Shown piece after piece: positions 45,992-54,448 of a stretch of DNA of 62,626 nucleotides. The stretch is from Paracoccaceae bacterium. GTDB taxonomy: Bacteria > Pseudomonadota > Alphaproteobacteria > Rhodobacterales > Rhodobacteraceae. Numbering within the stretch: the stretch's first letter is position 1; every line of letters starts with the position of its first letter. Made by a program: the position numbers and the translations under genes. The stretch spans positions 1 through 62,626 of the forward strand of contig JAKVCP010000015.1 in assembly GCA_022448925.1 (NCBI GenBank), in the 5' to 3' direction. The notes beneath the pieces are model-generated. The model did not search any database. It saw only the letters and a list, made by a program, of their open reading frames with translations, and was not told the DNA's origin.

Positions 45992-47383
45992 ATGAGCGCA
46001 TTGTCAACGACCCTGACCCGTCCCGCATTGCTGACATTCACCATGCCAATCGTGGCGGTTCTAGGAGCCTGTTTCGGCTTTGTGACAGGCAATATCTTTG
46101 GCCAGCCCTGGATAGGCTTTCTGGTCGGAGCTGTGATTGGCGCGGCATTGACCTTTGTTCTGGCGCAAGTGCCACAGATCTCCCGTTGGAAGGCCACATG
46201 GGGTACGTCGGCTGCTTTCGGTGCAGCGGGCCTTGTTTTTGGCGGTGCCGGCGGTCTTGTGGGTGGCACGGTCGTTGGACTGTGCCTGGGCTGGTTTGCC
46301 GCCTGGATCGGATCGGGTCAGTATCGGGCGGGTGTCCCAATTTACTATACGGCCGGCCAAACCCTGTGGCACAACGCGTTTTTGTTCATTGCAGGTTTGG
46401 TGTTTTTCTTTCTTGTAGCGCCTCTGGTGCCGGTCATGTGGCTCAGCTTCAACGCTGACGACTTCTTTACATTTACGCCCGAAATGCTGGCCTTCAAAGC
46501 CGAGGGATACAGTCTAAAGCACTATCGAAATTTCTTTAGTGGCGGGGGTGAGCCAGTCAAAGGACTTCTCTTTGGCAGCGTAATCGGAGCTGCTTTGGGG
46601 GCTGCTCTGCAACTTTTGCCAGACGCAGAGCGGTCTTTCGGCAAGATCATCGTACTGGCAATCATCGGTGCATTGATCGGTGTCGTCGTTGGAAAAATGT
46701 GGGGCTTGGCCGGCGCGGAGTGGATGACGCCGCTTAAAAACTCCTTGATCATCGCTCCTTTTGCGACTTTGATTTCTGTCAGCCTTGGCACACTTGCTGC
46801 GATCGGCTTGTCGCAATCGCATGTGCCTTTTCGTCAGTGGATCATGGCCATCATGATTTCACCGATGATTGTGCCCTTGATCATTTCAGCAACCGGCATG
46901 TTCTTCTTTTACGCGCCGCTGGGCAATTGGCTCGAAGCCAACCTTGGTCTAAGCCAGTCATTCGTCGGCTACGTCAAAGTCATTCTGGCCCATGCCGTGC
47001 TGGGCGTGCCGTTTGTGATCATTACGGTCACCGCGACACTGGTGGGCTTTGACAACTCCCTGACACGTGCAGCGGCCAATATGGGGGCCAACCCTGTCAC
47101 CACGTTCTTTCGTGTGCAGATGCCGCTGATCTTGCCGGGGGTCATCTCGGGAGGACTGTTCGCCTTTATCACCTCGTTCGACGAAGTGGTCGTGGTCCTT
47201 TTCGTTGGCTCTGCTCAACAGCAAACGCTGCCTTGGCAAATGTTCACAGGCCTGCGCGAACAGATCAGCCCGACGATCCTGGCGGCCGCGACGATCCTGG
47301 TGACCATCTCGATCCTGCTGCTGACCACCGTGGAACTTTTGCGCCGCAGGTCAGAGCGGCTGCGTGGTCTGTCGCCGGGCTAA
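45992..47383 (+). CDS. ABC importer permease, PotC-like, with extra membrane segments
   Basis: The 463-residue protein ends as a typical PotC core (FDNSLTRAAANMGANPVTTF, then FRVQMPLILPGVISGGLF). It has roughly 110 extra N-terminal residues with Gly-rich membrane segments (GFLVGAVIGAALTFVLAQVP, AGLVFGGAGGLVGGTVVGLC), and a similar Gly-rich pair inserted after about residue 190 (LLFGSVIGAALGAALQL, IGALIGVVVGKMWGLAG). Repeated GxxxG spacing suggests tightly packed helices. Three bases separate it from the PotB-like gene. Confidence 0.85.
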   Translation: MSALSTTLTRPALLTFTMPIVAVLGACFGFVTGNIFGQPWIGFLVGAVIGAALTFVLAQVPQISRWKATWGTSAAFGAAGLVFGGAGGLVGGTVVGLCLGWFAAWIGSGQYRAGVPIYYTAGQTLWHNAFLFIAGLVFFFLVAPLVPVMWLSFNADDFFTFTPEMLAFKAEGYSLKHYRNFFSGGGEPVKGLLFGSVIGAALGAALQLLPDAERSFGKIIVLAIIGALIGVVVGKMWGLAGAEWMTPLKNSLIIAPFATLISVSLGTLAAIGLSQSHVPFRQWIMAIMISPMIVPLIISATGMFFFYAPLGNWLEANLGLSQSFVGYVKVILAHAVLGVPFVIITVTATLVGFDNSLTRAAANMGANPVTTFFRVQMPLILPGVISGGLFAFITSFDEVVVVLFVGSAQQQTLPWQMFTGLREQISPTILAAATILVTISILLLTTVELLRRRSERLRGLSPG

Positions 47384-47714
47384 CACAGCCACGCCCCAAC
47401 GCGGGATCCGGCCGCAGACGGCAGCTTTGCGGCGGCCCACGGCTATGGCCGCATAAGATGATGCTCTGCAAGCAGGCGATCCGGTATCAAGAGTGCATTT
47501 TTTCCACTATGTCGTGATCATGTGCTGTATCGCTATGCTTTCTGTTCTTGACCGCGCACGGACCATTTTCTAACGCTAGGCACAGACAGCTGCCGCGATG
47601 GCGTCGCGGCCCAGCCCCCTGTCAAGGTCCAGCTGCGACCTGCCCGTCCTGTACGCCGGGACGAGTGGCCGGGCCCATCCAAACTGCGCGTCCGGCATAT
47701 GACAAGGATGCACA
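47384..47714. other. Intergenic region between the ABC importer and creatinase
   Basis: No gene is seen. It contains the promoter candidate at 47548-47576, so creatinase may have its own transcript instead of relying on the transporter operon. Confidence 0.5.
47548..47576 (+). promoter_or_regulatory. Candidate promoter of the creatinase gene
   Basis: TTGACC and TAACGC are 17 bases apart. The -35 box is close to consensus and the -10 box is weak. It lies about 140 bases before the creatinase ATG. Confidence 0.3.
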
Positions 47715-48935
47715 ATGACTGACCTTTTCGATCGTCCCGACTTTTTCACGCGCCACAATGGCGAGAAGGCGCCGCTGCCTTTTTCAAGTGCCGAATATGA
47801 CCGCCGCCTGTCCAAGCTGCGCCAGATCATGGCGGCGCGTGATATTCCTGTCGTGCTTCTGACCTCGATGCACAACATCGCCTATTACTCAGGCTTCCTG
47901 TATTGCGCCTTCGGCCGGCCCTATGGATGTGTTGTGACACAGGACGGCTGCACCACGGTGTCAGCCAATATCGACGCGGGCCAGCCCTGGCGCCGATCGA
48001 TTGGCGAAAATGTCATCTACACGGATTGGACACGCGACAATTTCTGGCGTGCGGTTGCCAAGCTGGTTGGCGGCGCCAAACGTATCGGGATCGAAGGCGA
48101 TCACATGACGGTGTCGGCACGTGATACAGCAGCACGGATGCTTGCAAACCCTGAACTGGTCGACATTGCGCTGGACACGATGAAGGCGCGGATGATCAAA
48201 TCTGCGGAAGAAATAGAGCTGATCAAAGCCGGTGCGCGGACGGCCGACATTGGCGGCGCAGCCATCCATGCCGCAATCCGAGAAGGCGCAACAGAGCTTG
48301 AAATCGCCATGGCGGGCCGCAATGCGATGGAGACGGAAATCGCGCGCGCCTACCCCGACGCCGAGTACCGCGATACATGGGTATGGTTCCAGTCCGGTCT
48401 CAACACCGATGGCGCCCATAACCCGGTGACCAACCGCCACCTACAAAAGGGCGATATCCTGTCCCTGAATGCGTTTCCCATGATCTCGGGCTACTATACC
48501 GCGTTGGAACGCACCCTTTTTGTTGGTCAGCCCGATGCCGAGAGTCTGCGCCTGTGGAATGCCAATGTGGCGGTGCATGAACTGGGTCTAAGCCTGATCA
48601 AGCAGGGCGCAACCTGTTCTGGCATCACCGAAGAACTGAACCGCTATTTCGCAGAGGAAGGTCTTTTGCAATATCGATCATTCGGCTACGGCCATTCCTT
48701 TGGTGTGCTCAGCCACTACTACGGCCGAGAAGCGGGGCTCGAGTTGCGAGAGGACATCGACACTGTACTGGAGCCGGGCATGGTCGTGTCGATGGAACCC
48801 ATGATCTGGATCCCCGAAGGAACACCGGGCGCAGGTGGCTACCGAGAGCATGACATCCTGGTCATCAGCGATGACGGCGTCGAAAACATTACGAAGTTTC
48901 CGTATGGACCAGAGCACAATATTATCGACCGCTAG
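47715..48935 (+). CDS. Creatinase (creatine amidinohydrolase)
   Basis: Creatinase hydrolyses creatine to sarcosine and urea. The 406-residue product matches known Pseudomonas creatinase along its whole length in my recollection, notably YYSGFLYCAFGRPYG, SANIDAGQPWRRS, YTDWTRDNF, TDGAHNPVT, YYTALERTLF and GGYREHDIL near the end. His235 in TDGAHNP corresponds to the catalytic histidine (His232) of the P. putida enzyme. It has the M24 fold but not the metal-binding set. It is downstream of the importer genes and convergent with the phosphatase gene. Sarcosine oxidase genes are not in the window. Confidence 0.93.
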   Translation: MTDLFDRPDFFTRHNGEKAPLPFSSAEYDRRLSKLRQIMAARDIPVVLLTSMHNIAYYSGFLYCAFGRPYGCVVTQDGCTTVSANIDAGQPWRRSIGENVIYTDWTRDNFWRAVAKLVGGAKRIGIEGDHMTVSARDTAARMLANPELVDIALDTMKARMIKSAEEIELIKAGARTADIGGAAIHAAIREGATELEIAMAGRNAMETEIARAYPDAEYRDTWVWFQSGLNTDGAHNPVTNRHLQKGDILSLNAFPMISGYYTALERTLFVGQPDAESLRLWNANVAVHELGLSLIKQGATCSGITEELNRYFAEEGLLQYRSFGYGHSFGVLSHYYGREAGLELREDIDTVLEPGMVVSMEPMIWIPEGTPGAGGYREHDILVISDDGVENITKFPYGPEHNIIDR

Positions 48936-49000
48936 ACAATAAGCCGGCCGGGGGCCCAAGGTCCCCGCCGGCACCGAGGCGGATCAGGGCATGTCCGACG

Positions 49001-49519
49001 TCACTCGGAATGTCGGACAAAGACCGCACTTGACCGGTCGACCCGTTTGGCCCAAACCATCTGATCGTCAGTTTCAACTGCCCCTGGCCGCACTGCGCGA
49101 AGCCGATCAAGCGCCGCTGCTGGGTCTGCGCCGGCTTCGATCATCACACGCAGCGCCACCATGCCCGAACGCCCCTGGCCGGCCTTGCAATGTACCAGGA
49201 CGCGGCCTCCGCCGTGCAACGCCGCGCGTATCGCTGCGCTGACATCCTTCCAGGCACTTTCAAAATTGGTGTTGGGTGTGCCGAAGTCCTGGATCGGCAT
49301 ATGGACCCACCGGGTGCCATTGTCCTGAATATCTGCTCCAAAGCCGTGGGCACCGGCGTCCAGCATCTCTTTATTGGTGGTCAAGGACACCACGATTGCC
49401 GGCTTCCACGCGGCAATATGCTTGAGATCAGCCGCATAGGTTCCGCCGCCGCCAGGAACAGGCGACAACGCAAGAATGCCGCCTCCGACTGGCAGCGCAT
49501 AGATGACCATTTCGGTCAT
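49001..49519 (-). CDS. Dual-specificity / CDKN3-type protein phosphatase
   Basis: The 172-residue protein has the cysteine phosphatase loop VHCKAGQGRSGM with Cys111 and Arg117, and a likely general acid Asp78 in PIQDFGTPN. Such proteins remove phosphate from tyrosine or related substrates. It has no signal peptide. The target is unknown. It is convergent with creatinase, 65 bases apart, and not obviously linked to it. Confidence 0.85.
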   Translation of the reverse strand: MTEMVIYALPVGGGILALSPVPGGGGTYAADLKHIAAWKPAIVVSLTTNKEMLDAGAHGFGADIQDNGTRWVHMPIQDFGTPNTNFESAWKDVSAAIRAALHGGGRVLVHCKAGQGRSGMVALRVMIEAGADPAAALDRLRAVRPGAVETDDQMVWAKRVDRSSAVFVRHSE

Positions 49520-50086
49520 GTTGCCCCCAAAATCACCTGACAGCTGGAACGTCGCATAACGGCCCGGGTGACATACAAGCCGCAGTCAGACATGGTCTTC
49601 GACGTCCACCGGGCAGCGTTCCACCTGATCCAAGCTCTGTCCAGCGGAATCACACCACGCAAGATGACTTTCGTCCGATCTGTGTCGGGTGGTCTGCAGC
49701 CCTGGCCGAAAACCGTCGCGCCCCTCCCCGGCCGCACGCCCGGACATCGCGGTGTGCACAATGGCTTCAGTCACTGACTGGAGTTTTGAAGACCCCGTTG
49801 CTGAAAGCTTTTTGGCGCCTTTCGACGGGTCATGGCGACCATCCCCACCTCATTCAGCCTGCCCCCTGCCCAGGCGTGCCAGGTGGCTCAACACTGACAA
49901 AATTAGCAATATACGATATGTTGGGGCGGTCTTGCTTGTCCGGCAGACAAGCAAGACCGGCGCTTGGACACCGCGAACCGCCCGACAAATTGGTGACCAA
50001 CAGCGCAAGTCCCCTCAGCCCCGGCTCATGTGCTGGACGCGCTTCATCGCAACGCTTAGTCTGACCCGAAAGTGACACGAGGCCCC
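49520..50086. other. Gene-free region upstream of dnaX
   Basis: No supported gene is present. Short frames on both strands (for example 49516-49761 minus) lack good evidence. The stretch contains the perfect hairpin at 49927-49959 and an AT-rich patch just before it (about 49899-49922). Confidence 0.45.
49927..49959. repeat. Perfect 14-bp inverted repeat with 5-nt loop
   Basis: CGGTCTTGCTTGTC and its exact reverse complement are separated by CGGCA. There is no T-run on either side, so it is not a standard terminator. It could be an operator, an RNA structure or a mobile-element remnant. Confidence 0.7.
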
Positions 50087-51850
50087 ATGAGCGACACTGA
50101 CCCACCCGCCTATCAGGTGCTGGCCCGGAAATACCGGCCCGAAACCTTTGCCGACCTCGTCGGACAAGATGCGATGGTGCGCACCCTGAAAAACGCCTTT
50201 GAGGCGGACAGGATCGCACAGGCCTTTATCATGACAGGTATCCGGGGAACCGGCAAAACCACCACTGCGCGGATCATCGCCAAGGGCATGAACTGCATTG
50301 GACCCGACGGCACCGGTGGACCGACGACAGAGCCATGCGGCCAATGCGAACACTGTCGTGCAATCATGGAGGGCCGGCACGTCGACGTCATGGAGATGGA
50401 CGCCGCCAGCCGCACGGGCGTGAACGACATCCGCGAGATCATCGATTCAGTGCATTATCGCGCAGCAAGTGCACGCTACAAGATTTACATCATTGACGAG
50501 GTTCACATGCTGTCGACCAGTGCATTCAACGCACTGCTGAAGACACTTGAGGAGCCGCCAGCACATGTAAAATTCATTTTTGCGACGACCGAGATTCGCA
50601 AAGTGCCCGTGACAGTGCTGTCGCGCTGCCAGCGTTTCGACCTGCGCCGGATCGAGCCTGAAGACATGATCGCAATGCTGCGTCGAATTGCCACCGCCGA
50701 GGATGCTACAATCGCAGAGGATGCCTTGGCGCTGATCACTCGGGCTGCTGAAGGCTCTGCCCGTGATGCACAATCGCTGCTGGATCAGGCCATCTCACAT
50801 GGAGCTGGCGAAACCAGCGCCGATCAGGTCCGCGCCATGCTGGGGCTGGCTGATCGCGGCCGCGTTCTGGACCTGTTTGAGATGATCATGCGCGGTGATG
50901 CAGCGGCAGCTCTGACAGAACTTGGTGCGCAATATGCCGAAGGGGCCGATCCAATGGCCATCTTGCGCGACCTGGCTGAGATCACACACTGGATTTCGGT
51001 CGTGAAGATCACGCCAGAGGCCGCCGAAGATCCCACCATCGCCCCCGAAGAGCGGGATCGCGGAACAGCATTGGCAACGTCTCTTGGAATGCGGCCTCTG
51101 ACCCGAATGTGGCAAATGCTGCTCAAGGCCCTTGACGAAGTAGGCGCGGCGCCCAATGCCATGATGGCAGCCGAAATGGCTGTGATCCGGCTGACCCATG
51201 TGGCCGATTTGCCCTCGCCCGAAGAGCTTGTACGCAAGCTCAGGGATACGCCTCCACCACCTTTGCCCGGCCCGGGGTCGGGTGGTCCTGCGGGAAGGCC
51301 AGCGTCAGCGCCCACACAGGCTGTTTCCAGCGCGCCAGTGGCAACCACCCCGACATCGGGCCCTCGGGCCGCCACCAACCGGGCAATCACGGCTGTAGCA
51401 ACGGACGCCGCACTCGCCCGCTACCCCTCATTTGACCACGTGGTCGAGTTGATACGAGCCAATCGCGACATGACACTCCTGGTCGAGGTTGAGTCCTGCC
51501 TGCGCCTTGCTGCCTATCAGCCCGGCCGGATCGAGTTCACGCCCACCGCCACCGCCCGCGCCGACCTCTCGCAGCGACTGGGCAACGCCCTGCAACGCTG
51601 GACCGGCAACCGTTGGGCAGTAATTGTCGTGAACGACGCCACCGGCGAAACCATCGCCGAAAAACGCGATGCCGCCGCCCTGGCTCTCAAGGCCAAGGCC
51701 ACCGAACACCCGCTGGTTCAAGCCGCCCTGGCCACATTCCCCGGCGCAAAGATCGCCGAGATCCGCACCGCCGCCGCAATCGCCGCCGAGGCCGAAGCCG
51801 AAGCCCTTCCCGAGGTTGAAGACGAATGGGACCCCTTCGAAGACGACTGA
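50087..51850 (+). CDS. dnaX: DNA polymerase III subunit gamma/tau
   Basis: DnaX is the ATPase of the clamp loader. The 587-residue product has Walker A GIRGTGKTT near residue 50, the zinc motif CGQCEHC, IIDEVHMLS as Walker B, and the SRC motif in LSRCQRFDLRRI, then a Pro/Ala-rich linker and a C-terminal tau-like region ending in acidic DPFEDD. Start ATG 50087 has GAGG five bases upstream. No obvious poly-A slippery site for a gamma frameshift was seen. Confidence 0.95.
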   Translation: MSDTDPPAYQVLARKYRPETFADLVGQDAMVRTLKNAFEADRIAQAFIMTGIRGTGKTTTARIIAKGMNCIGPDGTGGPTTEPCGQCEHCRAIMEGRHVDVMEMDAASRTGVNDIREIIDSVHYRAASARYKIYIIDEVHMLSTSAFNALLKTLEEPPAHVKFIFATTEIRKVPVTVLSRCQRFDLRRIEPEDMIAMLRRIATAEDATIAEDALALITRAAEGSARDAQSLLDQAISHGAGETSADQVRAMLGLADRGRVLDLFEMIMRGDAAAALTELGAQYAEGADPMAILRDLAEITHWISVVKITPEAAEDPTIAPEERDRGTALATSLGMRPLTRMWQMLLKALDEVGAAPNAMMAAEMAVIRLTHVADLPSPEELVRKLRDTPPPPLPGPGSGGPAGRPASAPTQAVSSAPVATTPTSGPRAATNRAITAVATDAALARYPSFDHVVELIRANRDMTLLVEVESCLRLAAYQPGRIEFTPTATARADLSQRLGNALQRWTGNRWAVIVVNDATGETIAEKRDAAALALKAKATEHPLVQAALATFPGAKIAEIRTAAAIAAEAEAEALPEVEDEWDPFEDD

Positions 51851-52230
51851 CGCTGTGCACGGCATTCGCGCCGTCGCAGGCTCTCGCAGAGGTGTGTGAC
51901 AAAGCGCGTCCCAACTGGTCGCCGGACGACGGTCCGGTGACGATCTGGACAGACCCTCTCTTCACGCTGACAAACCCGGTCACGCTTGCGATCCTGGCAA
52001 TCGCAGCCATCGCCCTGCTCACCCGCCGCCGCGGGATCGCAATTGCCGCAACCCTTCTGAACGGCCTCCTCACCGTCGCCATTGCCACCTATTTCCTGCC
52101 AGACCCCAGCGGCGTACAGAAAATCGCGTTCAAAGAGGGTTGCATCGCGCCACCCCACTTGTCGCTGGCAATCACCGCTGCGATAACCATCTTAACACTC
52201 AGGGCCGCCATCCTTGGCCGCCGCACATAG
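51826..52230 (+). CDS. Hypothetical membrane protein overlapping dnaX
   Basis: The 134-residue product begins inside the last 25 bases of dnaX and has a signal-like N-terminus ending near PSQALA. Its mature part has hydrophobic segments near 52-67, 70-90 and 112-128 (VTLAILAIAAIALLTRRRG is one). No family is recognised. It lies between dnaX and ybaB and is probably cotranscribed. Confidence 0.65.
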   Translation: MGPLRRRLTLCTAFAPSQALAEVCDKARPNWSPDDGPVTIWTDPLFTLTNPVTLAILAIAAIALLTRRRGIAIAATLLNGLLTVAIATYFLPDPSGVQKIAFKEGCIAPPHLSLAITAAITILTLRAAILGRRT

Positions 52231-52241
52231 GAGAGACACCG

Positions 52242-52586
52242 ATGCTCAAAGGATTGGGCCAGCTCGGCGACATGGCCGGAATGATGAAGAAAGCGCAGGA
52301 AATGCAAACGAAAGTTGCACAACTGCAAAACGATCTCGCCACGATGTCCGTGACAGGCGAAAGCGGCGCCGGACTGGTCAAGGCCACCGCCACCGCAAAG
52401 GGTGTCCTGACCGGGCTGGAAATCGACCCCTCGATCTTTGTGCCCTCCGAAAAAGAAGTCGCCGAGGACCTGATCCTTGCTGCGATCAAGGACGCCCAAG
52501 CCAAAGCCCAGGAAAAGGCGCAGGAAGAAATGGACAAACTGACCGAAGAAATGGGCTTGCCGGCTGATATGAAGCTGCCCTTCTGA
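52242..52586 (+). CDS. ybaB: Nucleoid-associated protein YbaB/EbfC
   Basis: YbaB is a small DNA-binding protein often encoded between dnaX and recR. The 114-residue product has [20 protein letters not shown] at the N-terminus and the central [26 protein letters not shown] lies nine bases before ATG 52242. The gene order dnaX-ybaB-recR is conserved across many bacteria. Confidence 0.95.
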   Translation: MLKGLGQLGDMAGMMKKAQEMQTKVAQLQNDLATMSVTGESGAGLVKATATAKGVLTGLEIDPSIFVPSEKEVAEDLILAAIKDAQAKAQEKAQEEMDKLTEEMGLPADMKLPF

Positions 52587-52589
52587 TCT

Positions 52590-52625
52590 TTCATCTTTCC
52601 CAAAATACTCCCGCCGGAGGCCTCC
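52590..52625. repeat. Possible dispersed extragenic element between ybaB and recR
   Basis: The text CCAAAATACTCCCGCCGGAG with the palindrome GGAGGCCTCC resembles a short element I recall as very frequent in intergenic regions of Rhodobacteraceae. Only one copy is seen in this window, so it cannot be confirmed here. Confidence 0.35.
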
Positions 52626-52656
52626 CAAAGCCGCCAACGGCACAAAGGCCACAGAT

Positions 52657-53250
52657 ATGAGCCGTGACAATGACATCGACGCCCTGATCGACATGATGGC
52701 CAAGCTGCCTGGTCTCGGACCTCGCTCGGCGCGGCGGGCGGTATTGCATATGATCCGCAAACGGTCCCTGTTGTTGTTACCGCTCTCAGACATGATTACA
52801 CGGGTCGCCTCAAGCGCGCGTGAATGTCTGAACTGTGGCAATATATGCACCCGTGATATCTGCGAAATCTGCAGCTCTGACAAACGCGCCAACGGCCAGA
52901 TCTGCGTTGTCGAAGATGTCGCAGACCTGTGGGCCATGGAGCGATCAGGTGTCTTTCAGGGCAGGTATCACGTTCTTGGCGGTACGCTGTCTGCGCTCGA
53001 TTCCATCGGCCCGGACGAACTGCGCATCCCCAAGCTCGTGACCCGCGTGACAACCGAGAATGTGACTGAGATCATTCTCGCGCTCAATGCAACGGTCGAC
53101 GGTCAAACAACAGCGCACTACATCGCAGACCTTCTTGAAGATCAGGTCACACTCACGTCACTCGCCCAAGGCGTACCCATAGGAGGCGAACTGGACTACC
53201 TTGACGACGGCACCATCACCGCCGCGCTGAACGCCCGCAAACCAATGTGA
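52657..53250 (+). CDS. recR: Recombination mediator protein RecR
   Basis: RecR works with RecF and RecO to load RecA at gaps. The 197-residue product has the helix-hairpin-helix text [13 protein letters not shown], the C4 zinc motif [16 protein letters not shown], the Toprim segment [19 protein letters not shown] and the C-terminal [20 protein letters not shown]. Confidence 0.96.
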   Translation: MSRDNDIDALIDMMAKLPGLGPRSARRAVLHMIRKRSLLLLPLSDMITRVASSARECLNCGNICTRDICEICSSDKRANGQICVVEDVADLWAMERSGVFQGRYHVLGGTLSALDSIGPDELRIPKLVTRVTTENVTEIILALNATVDGQTTAHYIADLLEDQVTLTSLAQGVPIGGELDYLDDGTITAALNARKPM

Positions 53251-53566
53251 AAGAGTCCCGGCGCGCTGACCCCGCAACCATGGCGCGCTCTGTCAGACAA
53301 TCCGGCAGGGCAATCTTGGGATATCCAGGACACACGCATCGCACGCCTGTGTCACGCGCGCTATGAACAGTCTTTCGGAAGGCATCCAGAGCCCAGACTG
53401 CACAACGCGCCCGACCAGCCCATGCAAAACCGAACCGTCCCTGTGATCAAACCTTAACAGCACGGCGCGCGACCGATGCAAACAGGACGCATATCCACAC
53501 AAACAAAAGCAGCACCAAACCTGGCGCTGCCTTGTCACAATTCCTGATGCCGGGACGCAGGCCGGT
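53251..53566. other. Intergenic region between recR and trcR
   Basis: Nothing recognisable was found. Short frames lack evidence, and no clear terminator or repeat was seen between these convergent genes. Confidence 0.45.
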
Positions 53567-54322
53567 TTACGGCTGTTTGTCCTCATCGCTGTCATCGCCG
53601 GGCAGGTTGAAGAAGCTGTCCGCGTCAAGGAAATCCTCGTCGCTCTTTTCGTCATCTTCATCACGCGGATCGCTCAGGCTAAAGGTCTCAAGCCCTTCGA
53701 TAGCCGAAGGAATGCGCGGCTCGGCGTCCATTTCAAGGCTCTGTTCGGTTGACACCAGCTTGCGACGCGCATCGTCATCCATGACCTCGCCTTCCGCAGC
53801 ACGCTTGGCCGCAGCCTTTTGTACAACTGCATCCAGTTCAGATTGCTTGCACAGTCCAAGCGCCACCGGATCAATGGGCTGAATGTTGGCGATGTTCCAA
53901 TGCGTCCGCTCTCGGATCGCCTGGATCGTCGGCTTGGTGGTTCCGACCAGCTTTGAGATCTGCCCATCGCTCAGTTCCGGATGGAACTTGACCAACCACA
54001 GGATCGAGGCGGGCCGGTCCTGCCGTTTGGACAGGGGCGTATAGCGGGGCCCACGGCGCTTTTCTTCGTCGCGTGCCGCCGGGTTGAACTTGAGCTTCAG
54101 CTTGATCAACGGGTTCTGTTCCGCCTTATCGATCTCTTCCTGCACAAGCTGGTTGTTCGCAACCGGGTCAAACCCTTTCACGCCTGCGGCAACATCACCA
54201 TCGGCAATGCCCTGAACTTCAAGCTCATGCATGCCGGTGAAATCCGCAATCTGCTTGAATGTCAGCGTGGTGTTGTCGACCAGCCAGACGGCGGTCGCCT
54301 TGGGGTGCAGCAGTTTGGCCAT
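53567..54322 (-). CDS. trcR: Cell-cycle transcriptional regulator TrcR (DUF1013)
   Basis: TrcR is an alphaproteobacterial regulator linked to RNA polymerase and cell-cycle control. The 251-residue protein opens MAKLLHPKATAVWLVDNTTL, then LTFKQIADFTGMHELEVQGI and a second helix-turn-helix-like segment LSDGQISKLVGTTKPTIQAI. The last 40 residues are strongly acidic (Asp and Glu rich), an extension that may be lineage-specific. Confidence 0.92.
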   Translation of the reverse strand: MAKLLHPKATAVWLVDNTTLTFKQIADFTGMHELEVQGIADGDVAAGVKGFDPVANNQLVQEEIDKAEQNPLIKLKLKFNPAARDEEKRRGPRYTPLSKRQDRPASILWLVKFHPELSDGQISKLVGTTKPTIQAIRERTHWNIANIQPIDPVALGLCKQSELDAVVQKAAAKRAAEGEVMDDDARRKLVSTEQSLEMDAEPRIPSAIEGLETFSLSDPRDEDDEKSDEDFLDADSFFNLPGDDSDEDKQP

Positions 54323-54448
54323 GTCGTGTCTCCTTAGGCAAATAGTCCCCGTCGCCTGAAACAGGCTGCCTTGGCGGTCAAGGCGGGTTTCCGTTGTCGG
54401 GGAACTTCACGGGGTTATAGTCATGCTGAAGCAATTAGGGAAGAGTAA

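Noticed and set aside
49927-49959. Calling the hairpin a terminator
   Set aside because: No T-run on either strand and no gene ending next to it.
49689-50075. Plus-strand 128-codon frame upstream of dnaX
   Set aside because: Contains the perfect hairpin and protein-unlike text; no binding site.
50087-51850. Programmed frameshift in dnaX
   Set aside because: No poly-A slippery heptamer or following hairpin was seen.
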